Of a stretch of DNA of 64,000 nucleotides, positions 10,668 through 19,939 are shown in pieces. This DNA comes from Pelobates cultripes (Eukaryota; Chordata; Amphibia; Anura; Pelobatidae). The first letter of the stretch is position 1. Every line of letters starts with the position of its first letter. The notes under the pieces were generated by a model. It ran no database searches. It had not been told where the DNA came from and saw only the letters and a list, made by a program, of their open reading frames with translations. Where the stretch lies: the NCBI GenBank assembly GCA_933207985.1, contig OW240918.1, positions 21,887,531 to 21,951,530 on the forward strand. Reading direction: 5' to 3'. A program made the position numbers and the translations under genes.

Positions 10668-11655
10668 CCCATTTTACACACATTACACACACTGCATTCA
10701 CTATACACACTACACAAACACACACTGCATTCACTGTGCACACACTACACAAACACACACTGCATTCACTATACACACACTACCACAAACACACACACAC
10801 TACATTTACTATACACACACTGCATTCACTATACACACACTACACAAACACACACACACACACACTACATTTAATATACACACACTGAATTCACTATACA
10901 TGCACTACACAAACACACACACTGCATTCATTATACACAAACACATACTCTGCATTCACTATACACACACTATACAAACACATACTACATCCACTATACA
11001 CAAACACTACATGCACTACGCAAACAAACACTCCACATTCACTATACACACTGCATCTAATACACACAAACAGCCTTCACTATACACACTCTGCATTCAC
11101 TATACCCACACTACATCCACTACACAAACACACACTCTGCCTTCACTATACACACTCTGCCTTCTCCACACAAACACACTCTGCATTCACTACACTAGAT
11201 CCACTACACAAACATGCACTATGCATTCACTACACACACACTACATCCACTATACAAACATACACTCTGCATTCACTATATACACCAAATCTAATACACA
11301 CAACCACTACATCCACTACACAAACACACACACTCTGCATTCACTTTACACACACACACTACATCCAATACACAAACACACAAACACTCTGCATTCACTA
11401 TACACACTGCATGTAATACACACAAACACTACATCCACTACACAAACACACACATTCTGCATTCACTATACACACACACTACATCCACTACACAAACACA
11501 CACTCTGCATCTAATATACACTTCATACATTACACAAATGTACAATCTGCATCCACTATACACAATGCATCCATTACACACACACACCGCATCCACTTTA
11601 CATACGCACTCTGCATCCACTATGCACATTCTACATCCACTATATGCACACAACA
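10668..11655. repeat. About 1-kb CA-rich satellite array
   Basis: Degenerate units such as TGCATTCACTATACACACA and ACATCCACTACACAAACACA alternate through the block. The long plus-strand frame (His/Thr/Ile-rich) and minus-strand frames (Val/Cys-rich) are consequences of the repeat and have no other protein character. Confidence 0.92.
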
Positions 11656-11719
11656 ATCAGAACAATCCTGTGGGCGTACTCGAGAGACCCACAATTTCTG
11701 ATGGCAGCCATGTGCATGG

Positions 11720-11965
11720 ACATATACACATACACTTCTGAACATACAAATACTGACACAGATATACATTGCAACACAAAGATACATTGCCACAGAAACA
11801 TATTGGCAAAGATACACATATACACTGACACACTAGAATGCACACAGATTCTGACACAGATACACACACATACACTGACACACATACAGATACACACTTA
11901 TTCTGGCACACAAATACACATACATTCTGACACAGATATACATACACATTGACATACACAGACAC
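11720..11965. repeat. CA/GACA-rich array
   Basis: Impure CACA and TGACACAGATA motifs continue the CA-rich landscape after a gap of about 70 bases. Confidence 0.75.
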
Positions 11966-11969
11966 AGGC

Positions 11970-12540
11970 TGAAAGATAAAAATCCTCAAAAAGAAATGTG
12001 AATTAAATACATTAATAAACAAAACACCACATTAAATGCCTTTCCTGTAATGAATTACAATACTCACATGTGTTCTCTTAATCAGAGGTGTCAATGGGTC
12101 TACTGATGTTTACAGCGCAAATGTCATATGGCTTGTAATACAAGGTATGGGCTACAATCACTAAACCAGGAATTGGCAAGAACTACAAGAGAATTATTAT
12201 TAATGATAATTATGTCTAATTGTAAATAGTCCCATAGACTTTATATCTAACCCTGTTAAAATAAAATGATGTAAGAGACTGCATCTCACCTCCCAACGAG
12301 AGGCATCGTAGATGTCTAAAAATTACATTTTTATTTTATCATCATTAAAAATATATCAATTCCAGGATAAGCTAAATAAAAATCAGTCGGAATTTGGGTT
12401 ACTCCAGCAAATATTTTTTTAATGATGTTGGAAGCTGACTGTAAAATTTTGATTAAAATTGCAAAGTTGCAGAAATATTTTACACTTGGCTAAATTGAAG
12501 GGGGTTACATTCTTGGATTTTTAATACCATGTTTGTTTAT
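11970..12540. other. Non-coding, nothing recognised
   Basis: AT-rich sequence with no recognisable gene or repeat end. Confidence 0.45.
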
Positions 12541-12554
12541 GCCCTATATATAAC

Positions 12555-12905
12555 ACTAAATGCATTTGTGAGGTCTAAAAGAAATAGCAATTAATCTAGA
12601 AACTCACATTGCAGTGTTTACCTTCATCCCGTAACTGTTTCGGCATCTTGGCTCTCTCCTATAAGCTCTGCTCTTTGCACCTGCCAGTCAGCATCTGCCT
12701 CCCCCGATGCAATCTGTACCCTGCCTGGGCCAGGACTGAACCGGACTGTGTTGTAAATTGCTAAATATTTAACATGCATTTAAGAGAAAATCGAGCATAA
12801 CTTGAAAAAAAAATGCTAACAGAAGTTATAGATGTTTTTTTTATAGTATTATTTAATGGTGTAACTTTCAGAGAAGTTACAGTTCCATTATAAAAAACAT
12901 ATTTT
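12555..12905 (+). repeat. Uninterrupted copy of the interspersed repeat
   Basis: The left part matches 5575-5700 and the right part matches 8030-8170, joined here by only about 150 bases. It therefore shows what the interrupted copy looked like before the 5.7-8.0 kb material arrived. Family unknown; no coding capacity. Confidence 0.55.
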
Positions 12906-12909
12906 TTAA

Positions 12910-13675
12910 TTTGGAATTACTGCTCTAAATGTTGAGTCTGGCTGTTGAGTCAGTCCAGTGAATTGTCTCTTGGAATTCTGTGTGGAAATAAACATCTGCA
13001 GTTTACTGATTAATGAACATTAAGACATTGAGGTCCCGAATTAGGAGCATTTCCTGCCATTTGGTTCACAGATCAAGTGAGAAAGAGCAAATAATAGATG
13101 GGAAAAAAAGGAAATGCAGTAAAAAGAAATAGTATTAAATATATAATGTAAAGAGATTTTTTTAAATTGTGCCTTCTTTTTTTCAGCTCTATTACTCACT
13201 TTGGACATTTCACTTGATCTGTGAACAAACTCAACGTTTAGTAACTACCCCTAGTCATCAATAACCCTTTTTTCCTCATCAATCGTCTCTTTTTTTGGAC
13301 AGTTATTCAGCATTGCATATTTCAGGCGCTATGTAATTCTGCTCAATTTTGGGAAAGGGACCAAATGTGCCAATCACCTGATTGCCACCAAACTCATGAA
13401 AATGTATTTTGACCCAAAACGAATCTCCTAGTCTAATCTCAAAGTCTAGATATAACAGCTCTGATGATCAAAATTGTGACAATGCCACTTTAATACACTA
13501 TACTTGGTGTTAATTCTACAACACTGTGTGGATATATTTCTGTTTTTTTTTTTTTTAAACCCCTAAACGTATTAATCCTTAATAGGGAGCACTTGGGGTG
13601 GGCGGCAGCATTGCAACATGGCTGTATAATGCAAAAGCAAATACAAACATACAAAATTAAGTCCTGTGCTCAAAT
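12910..13675. other. Non-coding, nothing recognised
   Basis: No reading frame or repeat boundary that I can name before the Tc1-like remnant starts. Confidence 0.45.
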
Positions 13676-13767
13676 GCCTTCCCCTGGTGAACGATAAACA
13701 TGCATGCAGCCACCTATTTGATCTAAAAGAAAACTGGATTCATCAGACCAAGCAACCTTCTTCCATT
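13676..13767 (-). pseudogene. Tc1-like transposase fragment with first catalytic Asp
   Basis: The minus strand encodes WKKVAWSDESSFLL and CMHVYRSPGE, the start of the DDE catalytic domain of Tc1-type transposases; the D of SDE is the first catalytic acidic residue. The rest of the catalytic domain, including the second Asp and the Glu, is missing because the element is cut off near 13676. Upstream transposase sequence resumes at 14534 after an insertion, so this is one part of a gene broken into pieces. Confidence 0.85.
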
Positions 13768-14533
13768 CAAACACGTGTCTAATAGAAGACCACCCAAGTG
13801 CAGCAAAATATATGAAACAAGGTAAAAAATTACTTCCCTTAAAAGGTCTAGGTTGTAACAAGAAGTTCCTCAGAGCTTCAAAAAAGACATACAAGATATA
13901 AGATACACCTAGATAAAAATAACAAGAAAGGAAACAATCATAGTGAAACATCGTTTAGTAGATGGTACCCTAAGGTGATATTGCACTCACGAAATTGTGA
14001 TGAAAATCAAGCCCATCTAGATTTTCTTGGTCTTGTCAAGAAGTCTTGTGAGGAGATGGTTAATGCCCTTAAAATGAAGAAAAACCGAACATAGTATAGG
14101 ATTGTATGGTAAAAAAGAATTACATTTTATTGGAAGCACTTACACAAGTTGTAGATAAAAACGCCCATCAAGTAAATGTCTCCCTTGTAAGATGGTAATC
14201 AGAAGTTGCAAATACAAAGATGGCAAATCAAATAAAATAAAATCAAAACAGCTCTACGCGTTTCGTCTAAAAGACTTAGACTTCCTCAGGAGCAATAAAT
14301 AAATAAAAACAATCAAATAAATTACAAATGTACTGAGTCCATCAATGTTACTATTATCTTCTGTTCGGTCTTCTTTTTAAATCTTCTTTTGCCGGGTTCT
14401 CATCCACGCCATCCAATCTGTGCACTTAATAGCAGCTGATTGCAATAAACAGAAGTCCCATTCCATATATGGACTTCCGTTATTCACTTCGTGGAGCGCA
14501 TCTGCGTTCCACCTAGCCGGAAAGGGAAGATCT
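13768..14533 (-). mobile_element. Penelope-like terminal-repeat insertion with 11-bp TSD
   Basis: This 766-bp block sits inside the Tc1-like transposase and is flanked by an exact 11-bp duplication, CTTCTTCCATT (13757-13767 and 14534-14544). On the minus strand it contains a hammerhead-like core, a GAAACGCGT motif and AATAAA downstream. Penelope-like elements are known to carry hammerhead motifs in their terminal repeats and to insert with variable-length duplications. No RT or GIY-YIG coding sequence is present, so it would be a solo terminal repeat. Family is inferred from these signs, not from a match. Confidence 0.6.
14250..14295 (-). ncRNA. Hammerhead-like ribozyme core
   Basis: Read on the minus strand: GCTC, then CTGAGGA (CUGANGA box), then GTCTAA and TTAGAC that pair as stem II, then GAAA, then CGCGTA and GAGC. 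The outer GCTC and GAGC pair as stem I, and ACGCGT could make a minimal stem III. This is the layout of a type I minimal hammerhead. One extra A between the CUGANGA box and stem II departs from the strict consensus, so activity is uncertain. Confidence 0.55.
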
Positions 14534-15085
14534 CTTCTTCCATTGCTCCATGGTCCATTCCTGATGCTTATCTCCCCATTGAAGGTGCTTTTAACAGTGG
14601 ACAGGGGTCATTATAGGCACCCTGACCGGTCTGCAGTTACGCAGCCCCATACTCGGCAAACTGCGAGGCACTGTGTGTTCTTACACCTTTCTATCATGGC
14701 TAGCATTACATTTTTCAGCAATTTTAGTTACAGTAGCTCTTTTGTGTGATCAGACCAGACAGAATATCATTCTCTCCCTACATGCATCAATGAGCCTTGG
14801 GCGCCCATGATCCTGACGTCACTTCACTGGTTGTTCTTCCAGGCACCACTTTTGGTAGGTATTCAGCACTGCATATTGGGGACACCCTACAAGACTTGCT
14901 GTTTTGGAGATGCTCTGACCCAATCATCTAACTATGACTATTTGACCCTTGTCAAAGTCACTCAGATCTTTTTGCTTGCCTGTTTTCCTGATTCCAAGAT
15001 ATGAAATTCAAGAACTGACTGTTCACTTGCTGCATTATATATCCCACTCACTGACAGGTGCCATTGTAACAATATAATTAAAGAT
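14534..15085 (-). pseudogene. Tc1-like transposase, N-terminal DNA-binding part, and 5' region
   Basis: The plus-strand sequence is the complement of a Tc1-type transposase N-terminal half. Minus-strand pieces read RATVTKIAEK, DRKV, RSLPSMGLR and RPVRVPI, typical of the paired-like helix-turn-helix and linker, with in-frame stops and shifts. The 15000-15060 part corresponds to the 5' leader before the transposase start. It continues from the catalytic fragment at 13676-13767 and is cut on the right by the DIRS element; the terminal repeat resumes at 19561. Confidence 0.85.
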
Positions 15086-15129
15086 TATACTAGCTTTAGT
15101 GTACTAATAATCTTAATTTTAATAATTAC

Positions 15130-15279
15130 AGGAGGCGAGTATTTTGCATTAACATCCTGTACTACTCCATAGCAGCAAAGAACACATAGAAAAAAAGGAA
15201 CCAATCAGAAACAGGCAGATAGTATAACATGCTCCTCCCACTGAGGCACTTCCTCTCGATAGTAGCGACATCACAAGTC
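15130..15279. repeat. DIRS terminal inverted repeat (left)
   Basis: Reverse complement of 19400-19560, sharing TATTTTGCATTAA, AGCAGCAAAGAACACATAG, AACCAATCAGAAACAGGCAG and GAGGCACTTCCTCT. It bounds the minus-strand DIRS element and includes a CCAAT motif. Confidence 0.9.
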
Positions 15280-15690
15280 ACAAAGAAATTAAGAAACAGC
15301 AGGAATAATAAGAAGAGTCCAAAACTTCAGGAATGATGAATAAACCATCAAAGAATCCAATGGAACTGTGAGCCACGTTGAGACTGTGCATGTTTGACTC
15401 AGACAGATTTGCTGTGATGAATTAAGCTGAAAGAGACTGAGAAGGTTTTAGTGGTATGAAATATAACGTGAAAAATACTAGCAACCATTGGCATGAAAGG
15501 CTAGAAAATACAAACAACTATAATTAATGATGATTTATATATAGACAAGTAAAATGTAACTATAGGTTAAATAGTAATAGTACGAGTATAAATGTAACTA
15601 AAGACTTGTAAATACATACCATGGACATGCAAGTACAAACCAATGTACTAAGCTGCGTACACACCAGTGAATGTAACCATACGTAAATCA
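15280..15690. mobile_element. DIRS element 3' untranslated part
   Basis: Between the left terminal repeat and the recombinase remnant; no reading frame recognised. Confidence 0.6.
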
Positions 15691-16450
15691 TCCCCATCAT
15701 CGGCTCACCGAGTGAGCACCCAACGAAGGGTCAATCCCGGCTAGAGATAAAAGCCATCGGGCCAACGTGGTAACCGAAACCGGCCCATGTGGTCTAACAA
15801 AAGACACCAACAATTGTCTGGATGAAGTAGCTCAAAGTGTAGCTGTAGCAGTCATGTAAACGTGTAGTGCCTAGACCACACAAAGTTGGGGTTCTGATGG
15901 GAAAAACAGATAGAAAATCGCAGTTGAATTCGACTTGGTACGTCGAGATACCCGAAAAGTGACCCCTTCTGGAGAAAATGAGAAAGTGTCTACATCCAAG
16001 GCCCAAACGTCAGAAATCCAATGGAAAGACACCTAACACAAAAGGAGTGTAAACTTCGCAGTCAATTGTCGTAATGACAACCTATTGTTTGGAGGCCACT
16101 CCTTTGGAAATTCAATATGGAGGGAAGAGAGGCCATAAAGAGATCGGTATTCTGTCCCACACACCAATTGTTCCAGGAATTCCAGGCTGAGAGATATTTC
16201 CTCATTCCAGGGGCCCATGAGTCCCAGAGGATATCTCTAGCTGTAGGCACCCCTGAAAGACTCCAAGCTACTAAAGAGAGGTGTTCTTCTTGTAGCATGG
16301 GGTGACGATTCTCCATGGGATCCATGAGCATCATCTGATTGTCTGGCAGTAGGAGTGGATCTTCACATGACAGTGCTAATAGATCCGGGAACCATGGTTG
16401 ACCCGGCCATCGGGGTGCCACCAGGAGGATCGTCACTTCCTGCAGTCTGA
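15690..16450 (-). pseudogene. DIRS tyrosine recombinase remnant and end of RT-RH frame
   Basis: On the minus strand, 16062-16440 encodes the conserved run APRWPGQPWFPDLL, then HPM, AWSLSG and SWAPGMRKY, characteristic of the junction between the RT-RNase H polyprotein and the recombinase of DIRS retrotransposons. Farther on, ARWLLSLAGIDPSLGAHSVS (15700-15770) matches the recombinase box that normally ends HSVR, with the catalytic Arg replaced by Ser in this reading. Later residues, including the nucleophile Tyr region, are frameshifted or lost. The recombinase would normally integrate the circular cDNA; this copy is inactive. Confidence 0.85.
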
Positions 16451-16467
16451 TGTGATCACTCTCGTAA

Positions 16468-17088
16468 TCATTGTGAATGGTAGGAAAGCATAAGCCCCTT
16501 TGGGTGGCTAGTTCTGCAGGAATACATCCACTGCCGAACTCTCTGGGTCTGGCAACCAACTGTAGAAAATCGGTAGTTGCCGTTAGTGCGAGACGCGAAG
16601 AGATCGATCCTGAGCGGGCCCTTCAACCTGTTCAGCATTGCAAATATGTGCATATCCAATTGCCAATGGTTGCTGTCTCTCCAGTGTTGGGATAACCAGT
16701 CCACTGTCAGGTTGGTATCTCCTGGCAGGTGTTCTGCCATTAGCGTGATATTGCGCAGGAGGCAATACTCAAAAATTTCCTTTCTGAGTTCTGGCAGCGT
16801 CTGGGAGTGAGTGCCACCTAGGTGGTTTATATATCGAACTGCGGAGACATTGTCCATATGAAGCAGGATACAACAATTGGATCTTCCTTTCACTAGTCGT
16901 CGAATAGCGAAGGCACCTGCCAAACGTTCCAGGCAATTGATTGCCGGGCGAGTTCTTCCATCGTCCACACACCGCCTGTGGCCGTCTGCCCATTGGTAGC
17001 ACCCCAACCCCATTGACTGGCATCCGATTCCAGGGCAATATCTGTCCGTTTGCCAAATACGGCTCAACCGTTCCATGCCTGCATACAT
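16468..17088 (-). pseudogene. DIRS RNase H region
   Basis: The 206-aa minus-strand frame contains LHMDNVSAVRYINHLGGTHS, then LLRNITLMAEHLPGDTNLTVD, WLSQ and IDLFASRTN, the RNase H and connecting region of DIRS and Ngaro type polyproteins (a DN-AV-YIN motif, then A-H-PG--N--AD-LS). The domain normally removes RNA from the RNA-DNA hybrid during reverse transcription. It is separated from the RT by frameshifts near 17060-17100 and has no start of its own. Confidence 0.9.
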
Positions 17089-17661
17089 TCAGGCCACCAT
17101 CGAAATTCTAGCCGTACCTCCTCTGCCATGGGGACCAGTTGGTCGTACGTGGGGTTTTTCCTTAGAAAACAAGCTTTAAGGCATTGCATGGCCCGATAGT
17201 GCAGCGGGCCAGGGAAAATCAGCTGGATGGAGGCGGATAAAAGTCCCACTCTCCGTGTCTGCATTCTAAATGGGATTGCGTCCCAAAGCATGATTCTGCA
17301 TATCTCCTTGCAAATCGCAGAGACTTTGGCAGTTTGGAGTCCGAGTGTACATGACACCGAGTCGATTTAGAATCCCAGAAATTGGACACATTGAGTTGGA
17401 ATCAGGAACCCGACGGATTCTAACAAGGTCACCGTGTAATCCATGGTTGAGACTAGATGATTCCGGATCTGGTTGAAGAGTAGAATGTCGTCCAGAATAA
17501 TCAAGCAACAAATGTCCTCGTAAGTGGGCCATCACGGGTTTCAGGATTTTTGTAAAGCACCAAGGTGCTGAGCTAAGTCTAAAGGGTAGGCAGGTGAACT
17601 GCCATGGAGTCCCGGCCCAAAGGAATCGTAAGAAAGGACAGCTGTCGGTGTGTATTGGCAC
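17089..17661 (-). pseudogene. DIRS reverse transcriptase region
   Basis: Minus-strand frames carry YQFTCLPFRLSSAP-type sequence (WQFTCLPFRLSSAPWCFTK in this copy), the RT stretch just before the catalytic loop. In the neighbouring frame at about 17478-17505 the catalytic motif reads IILDDILLFNQ, so the Tyr of YxDD is Ile here. The frame change between the two pieces, and others downstream, show a dead enzyme. It lies between the gag-like and RNase H parts in the expected order. Confidence 0.88.
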
Positions 17662-17688
17662 AGACAGATATACATCTTTTAAATTCAG

Positions 17689-18360
17689 TCACCCACTTCT
17701 GGATTGAATGGAGGACATGAGTATCTGGGGTCTGATGGCCAGAAGCGGCTGGTGGCACAACCCTTCTGTTGACCAGCCCATCCAAAAAAAAACTTTTTGG
17801 GTGTAACGAAACACTTTGTGTAATGATTCCTGTGCTTTGTTCAGGGATGTAAACACGTTAACGTGTTTATTCAGTTCTTTCATGAACTGATCTCCAAATA
17901 ATTGACCGTGAACTTGAGGGCCCAGCTCTTTGGCCCCAAGGTCCACCAATTTGCAATCAATTTGAAATAGGGCTGTCAGGCATCTCTCCAAAGAGAGGGC
18001 CACATTATTGTTGCCTACGAAATAAAAGTATAGTTGGGCCCACTCACGGATATCGTGCACCCAGTCTCACACCATGTCTGCAGTAAATGAACCAGTTTGA
18101 GCATATGCCTCGCCTGCCAATGTCTTCACACAGCCTAGTGGCCCAATTGTATCTAGGAGTTTGTCCTTGGCTCCTTTAAATCTCTTTTCAACTCCCTTCC
18201 TTGGGTCTCTGCCTCCTCTTGCCATGAAGGCCAACATCATTGGGTCAAACTCAGGGGTGTATGCGACCTTATCTGGTAGTGAAGGTCTGAGGCATTCGGA
18301 CATTAGGTGTTTGCGAACTTCTTTGTTCAGTGGCTTGTGCAGCCAGAAGTGCATGGATTT
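17689..18360 (-). pseudogene. DIRS gag-like ORF1 remnant
   Basis: Two frames on the minus strand carry the C-terminal gag-like protein of DIRS elements: TPEFDPMMLAFMARGGRDPRK with KDKLLDTIGPL (18067-18354), then VGNNNVALSLERCLTALFQI, QLFGDQFMKEL and FTSLNKAQ (17689-18060). The first protein probably packages the RNA. A shift near 18060 separates the two frames. Position upstream of the RT fits the family's gene order. Confidence 0.85.
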
Positions 18361-19399
18361 TAGCAGATGAGGGGGCGGCGTGAGCGGGGGTGGTGCATAT
18401 TCCGTGGGTCAAACATATGTTGACCTGTGGAGTCAAAGAATATTTCACCATCCACAAACCAGTTCCTCGGTCATGTCACTCATCTGAGGCAAAATCTGGG
18501 GGTCACCCAGTAATAAGGAAACTGCAAGCACATCTCCACTTGGCGGCACAATATTTTGGGGCTCACCTCACCCCGGGTTACTAGGCTTGACTGGCTAATT
18601 CACCCCAAGGTTTTGTAACTAACCTGAAACAGTTCAGTGTGAATTCTGTAAGTTTTCTGTGATAATTGCAGCAGACAAATAATTTGCGACCATCCTGATG
18701 AACTCCTAACAACTTACAATGTTTAAAATTGCCACCGCAGATCTCTTGATGCAAGATCCAAAATGGCCACGAAAAAATGCGAAACACGCTTTGTGAGGAA
18801 ATTGACGACTGTTCGCCAGAAAAACATGTGAACGGAGGTAAAAGAAAATGAACGGGGAAACAACTGAATGAGAAAAAAAAGCTGAACGGAGAAACGAATG
18901 TCAAAAGACTGTGCAAATGCGAATGTTGAATCGAGTTCGAGCAGGAAACAGCCTGTCAAACTTGCGAAATCTACCAAATGCATGTGGTATCTTTTGTGTT
19001 TGGTAGATTAGTGCCCCCGAACCAGGTGAACGCTAACACATGAACACATGCGAAAAACTAATGCCGACGGGCAGGAGAGTCTCAACAATGCCTCACACCC
19101 CCTGAGGGAAGCGTGTAGTGGTGTGAGAGCCCTCCAGAAGTGGCGAGCATAGCCACAAGCAGAGGGGACGTGACAGACAGCAGGGACAACCCTGGGGAAG
19201 AAAAGATGAAGTGGGGAATGGCAGAGAAAAGGGGGGCTACAGGCCAGGTTACCCAGCAAGGGGTCCCAGATTAAAAGGGAGCCCCCAGACCCGACACTCT
19301 CCACAAAAACGATTTGGAATAATACAACAATCAAAAAAATTTAAATATATACATTAAATAAAACAAGACAAGCCCAAAGTGTTACACAATATTCTAACC
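18361..19399 (-). mobile_element. DIRS 5' region upstream of gag core
   Basis: The sequence between the gag remnant and the right terminal repeat. Minus-strand frames here are broken and have no convincing family motif; part may be the N-terminal half of gag or the leader. Confidence 0.6.
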
Positions 19400-19560
19400 T
19401 GACTTGTGATGGAGCAGCAAAGAAAGAGGAAGTGCCTCAGTTGGAGGAGCATGTTAAACTATCTGCCTGTTTCTGATTGGTTCCTTTTTTCTATGTGTTC
19501 TTTGCTGGTATGGAGTAGTAAAGGAAGTTTAATGCAAAATATGAAGCCTCTTGTCATGTA
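19400..19560. repeat. DIRS terminal inverted repeat (right)
   Basis: Inverted partner of 15130-15279. It ends ATGAAGCCTCTTGTCATG, next to resumed Tc1-like sequence. No target duplication is expected, since DIRS elements integrate by a recombinase. Confidence 0.9.
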
Positions 19561-19617
19561 ATAAAATCAATGTTATTCACTTCACCAGTGGCTTTAATTT
19601 TGTGGCTGATCAGTGTA
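19561..19617 (-). mobile_element. Tc1-like terminal inverted repeat end
   Basis: TGTTATTCACTTCACC and GTGGCTGATCAGTGTA are the reverse complement of a widespread Tc1-type terminus that begins TACACTGATCAGCCAC. The terminal TA is at 19616-19617. It is the 5' end of the element whose transposase fragments lie at 13676-15085, displaced by the DIRS insertion. Confidence 0.8.
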
Positions 19618-19748
19618 TGTGTACCATATTTTAAAATGTAAGCACAATTCACCTACTGTATGTTACAAAACATCCTTTACGTTGCCATGCCTACATCTCA
19701 GACTCTGAAAGATAATAGTAGTGCAGCAAAATAAGTATAACTCATTGA

Positions 19749-19931
19749 TAGTGATGTCCCGAACGGTCCGCCGAACGGCTCGCCGCGGATGGCGAACATA
19801 AACATAAACTGGAATGTGTCTGCTGACTGTGAGGTACAAGGTCAAAGTTTATGTTTATGTTCGCCATCCGTGGCGAACCGTTCGGCGAACCGTTCGGCGA
19901 ACCGTTTGGCGAACCGTTCGGGACATCACTA
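19749..19931. mobile_element. hAT-like MITE with 8-bp TSD and 12-bp subterminal repeats
   Basis: The element begins TAGTGATGTCCCGAAC and ends with the exact inverse. It is flanked by the perfect 8-bp duplication CTCATTGA (19741-19748 and 19932-19939). Inside each terminus lie GAACGGTTCGCC-type 12-bp units: about two at the left and four at the right. The TIRs continue through GGATGGCGAACATAAACATA. The minus-strand frame repeating NGSP is a by-product of the 12-bp units. Confidence 0.93.
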
Positions 19932-19939
19932 CTCATTGA

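Noticed and set aside
10900..11514. 204-codon open frame
   Set aside because: His/Thr-rich translation of the CA satellite; no domain and no non-repeat flanks.
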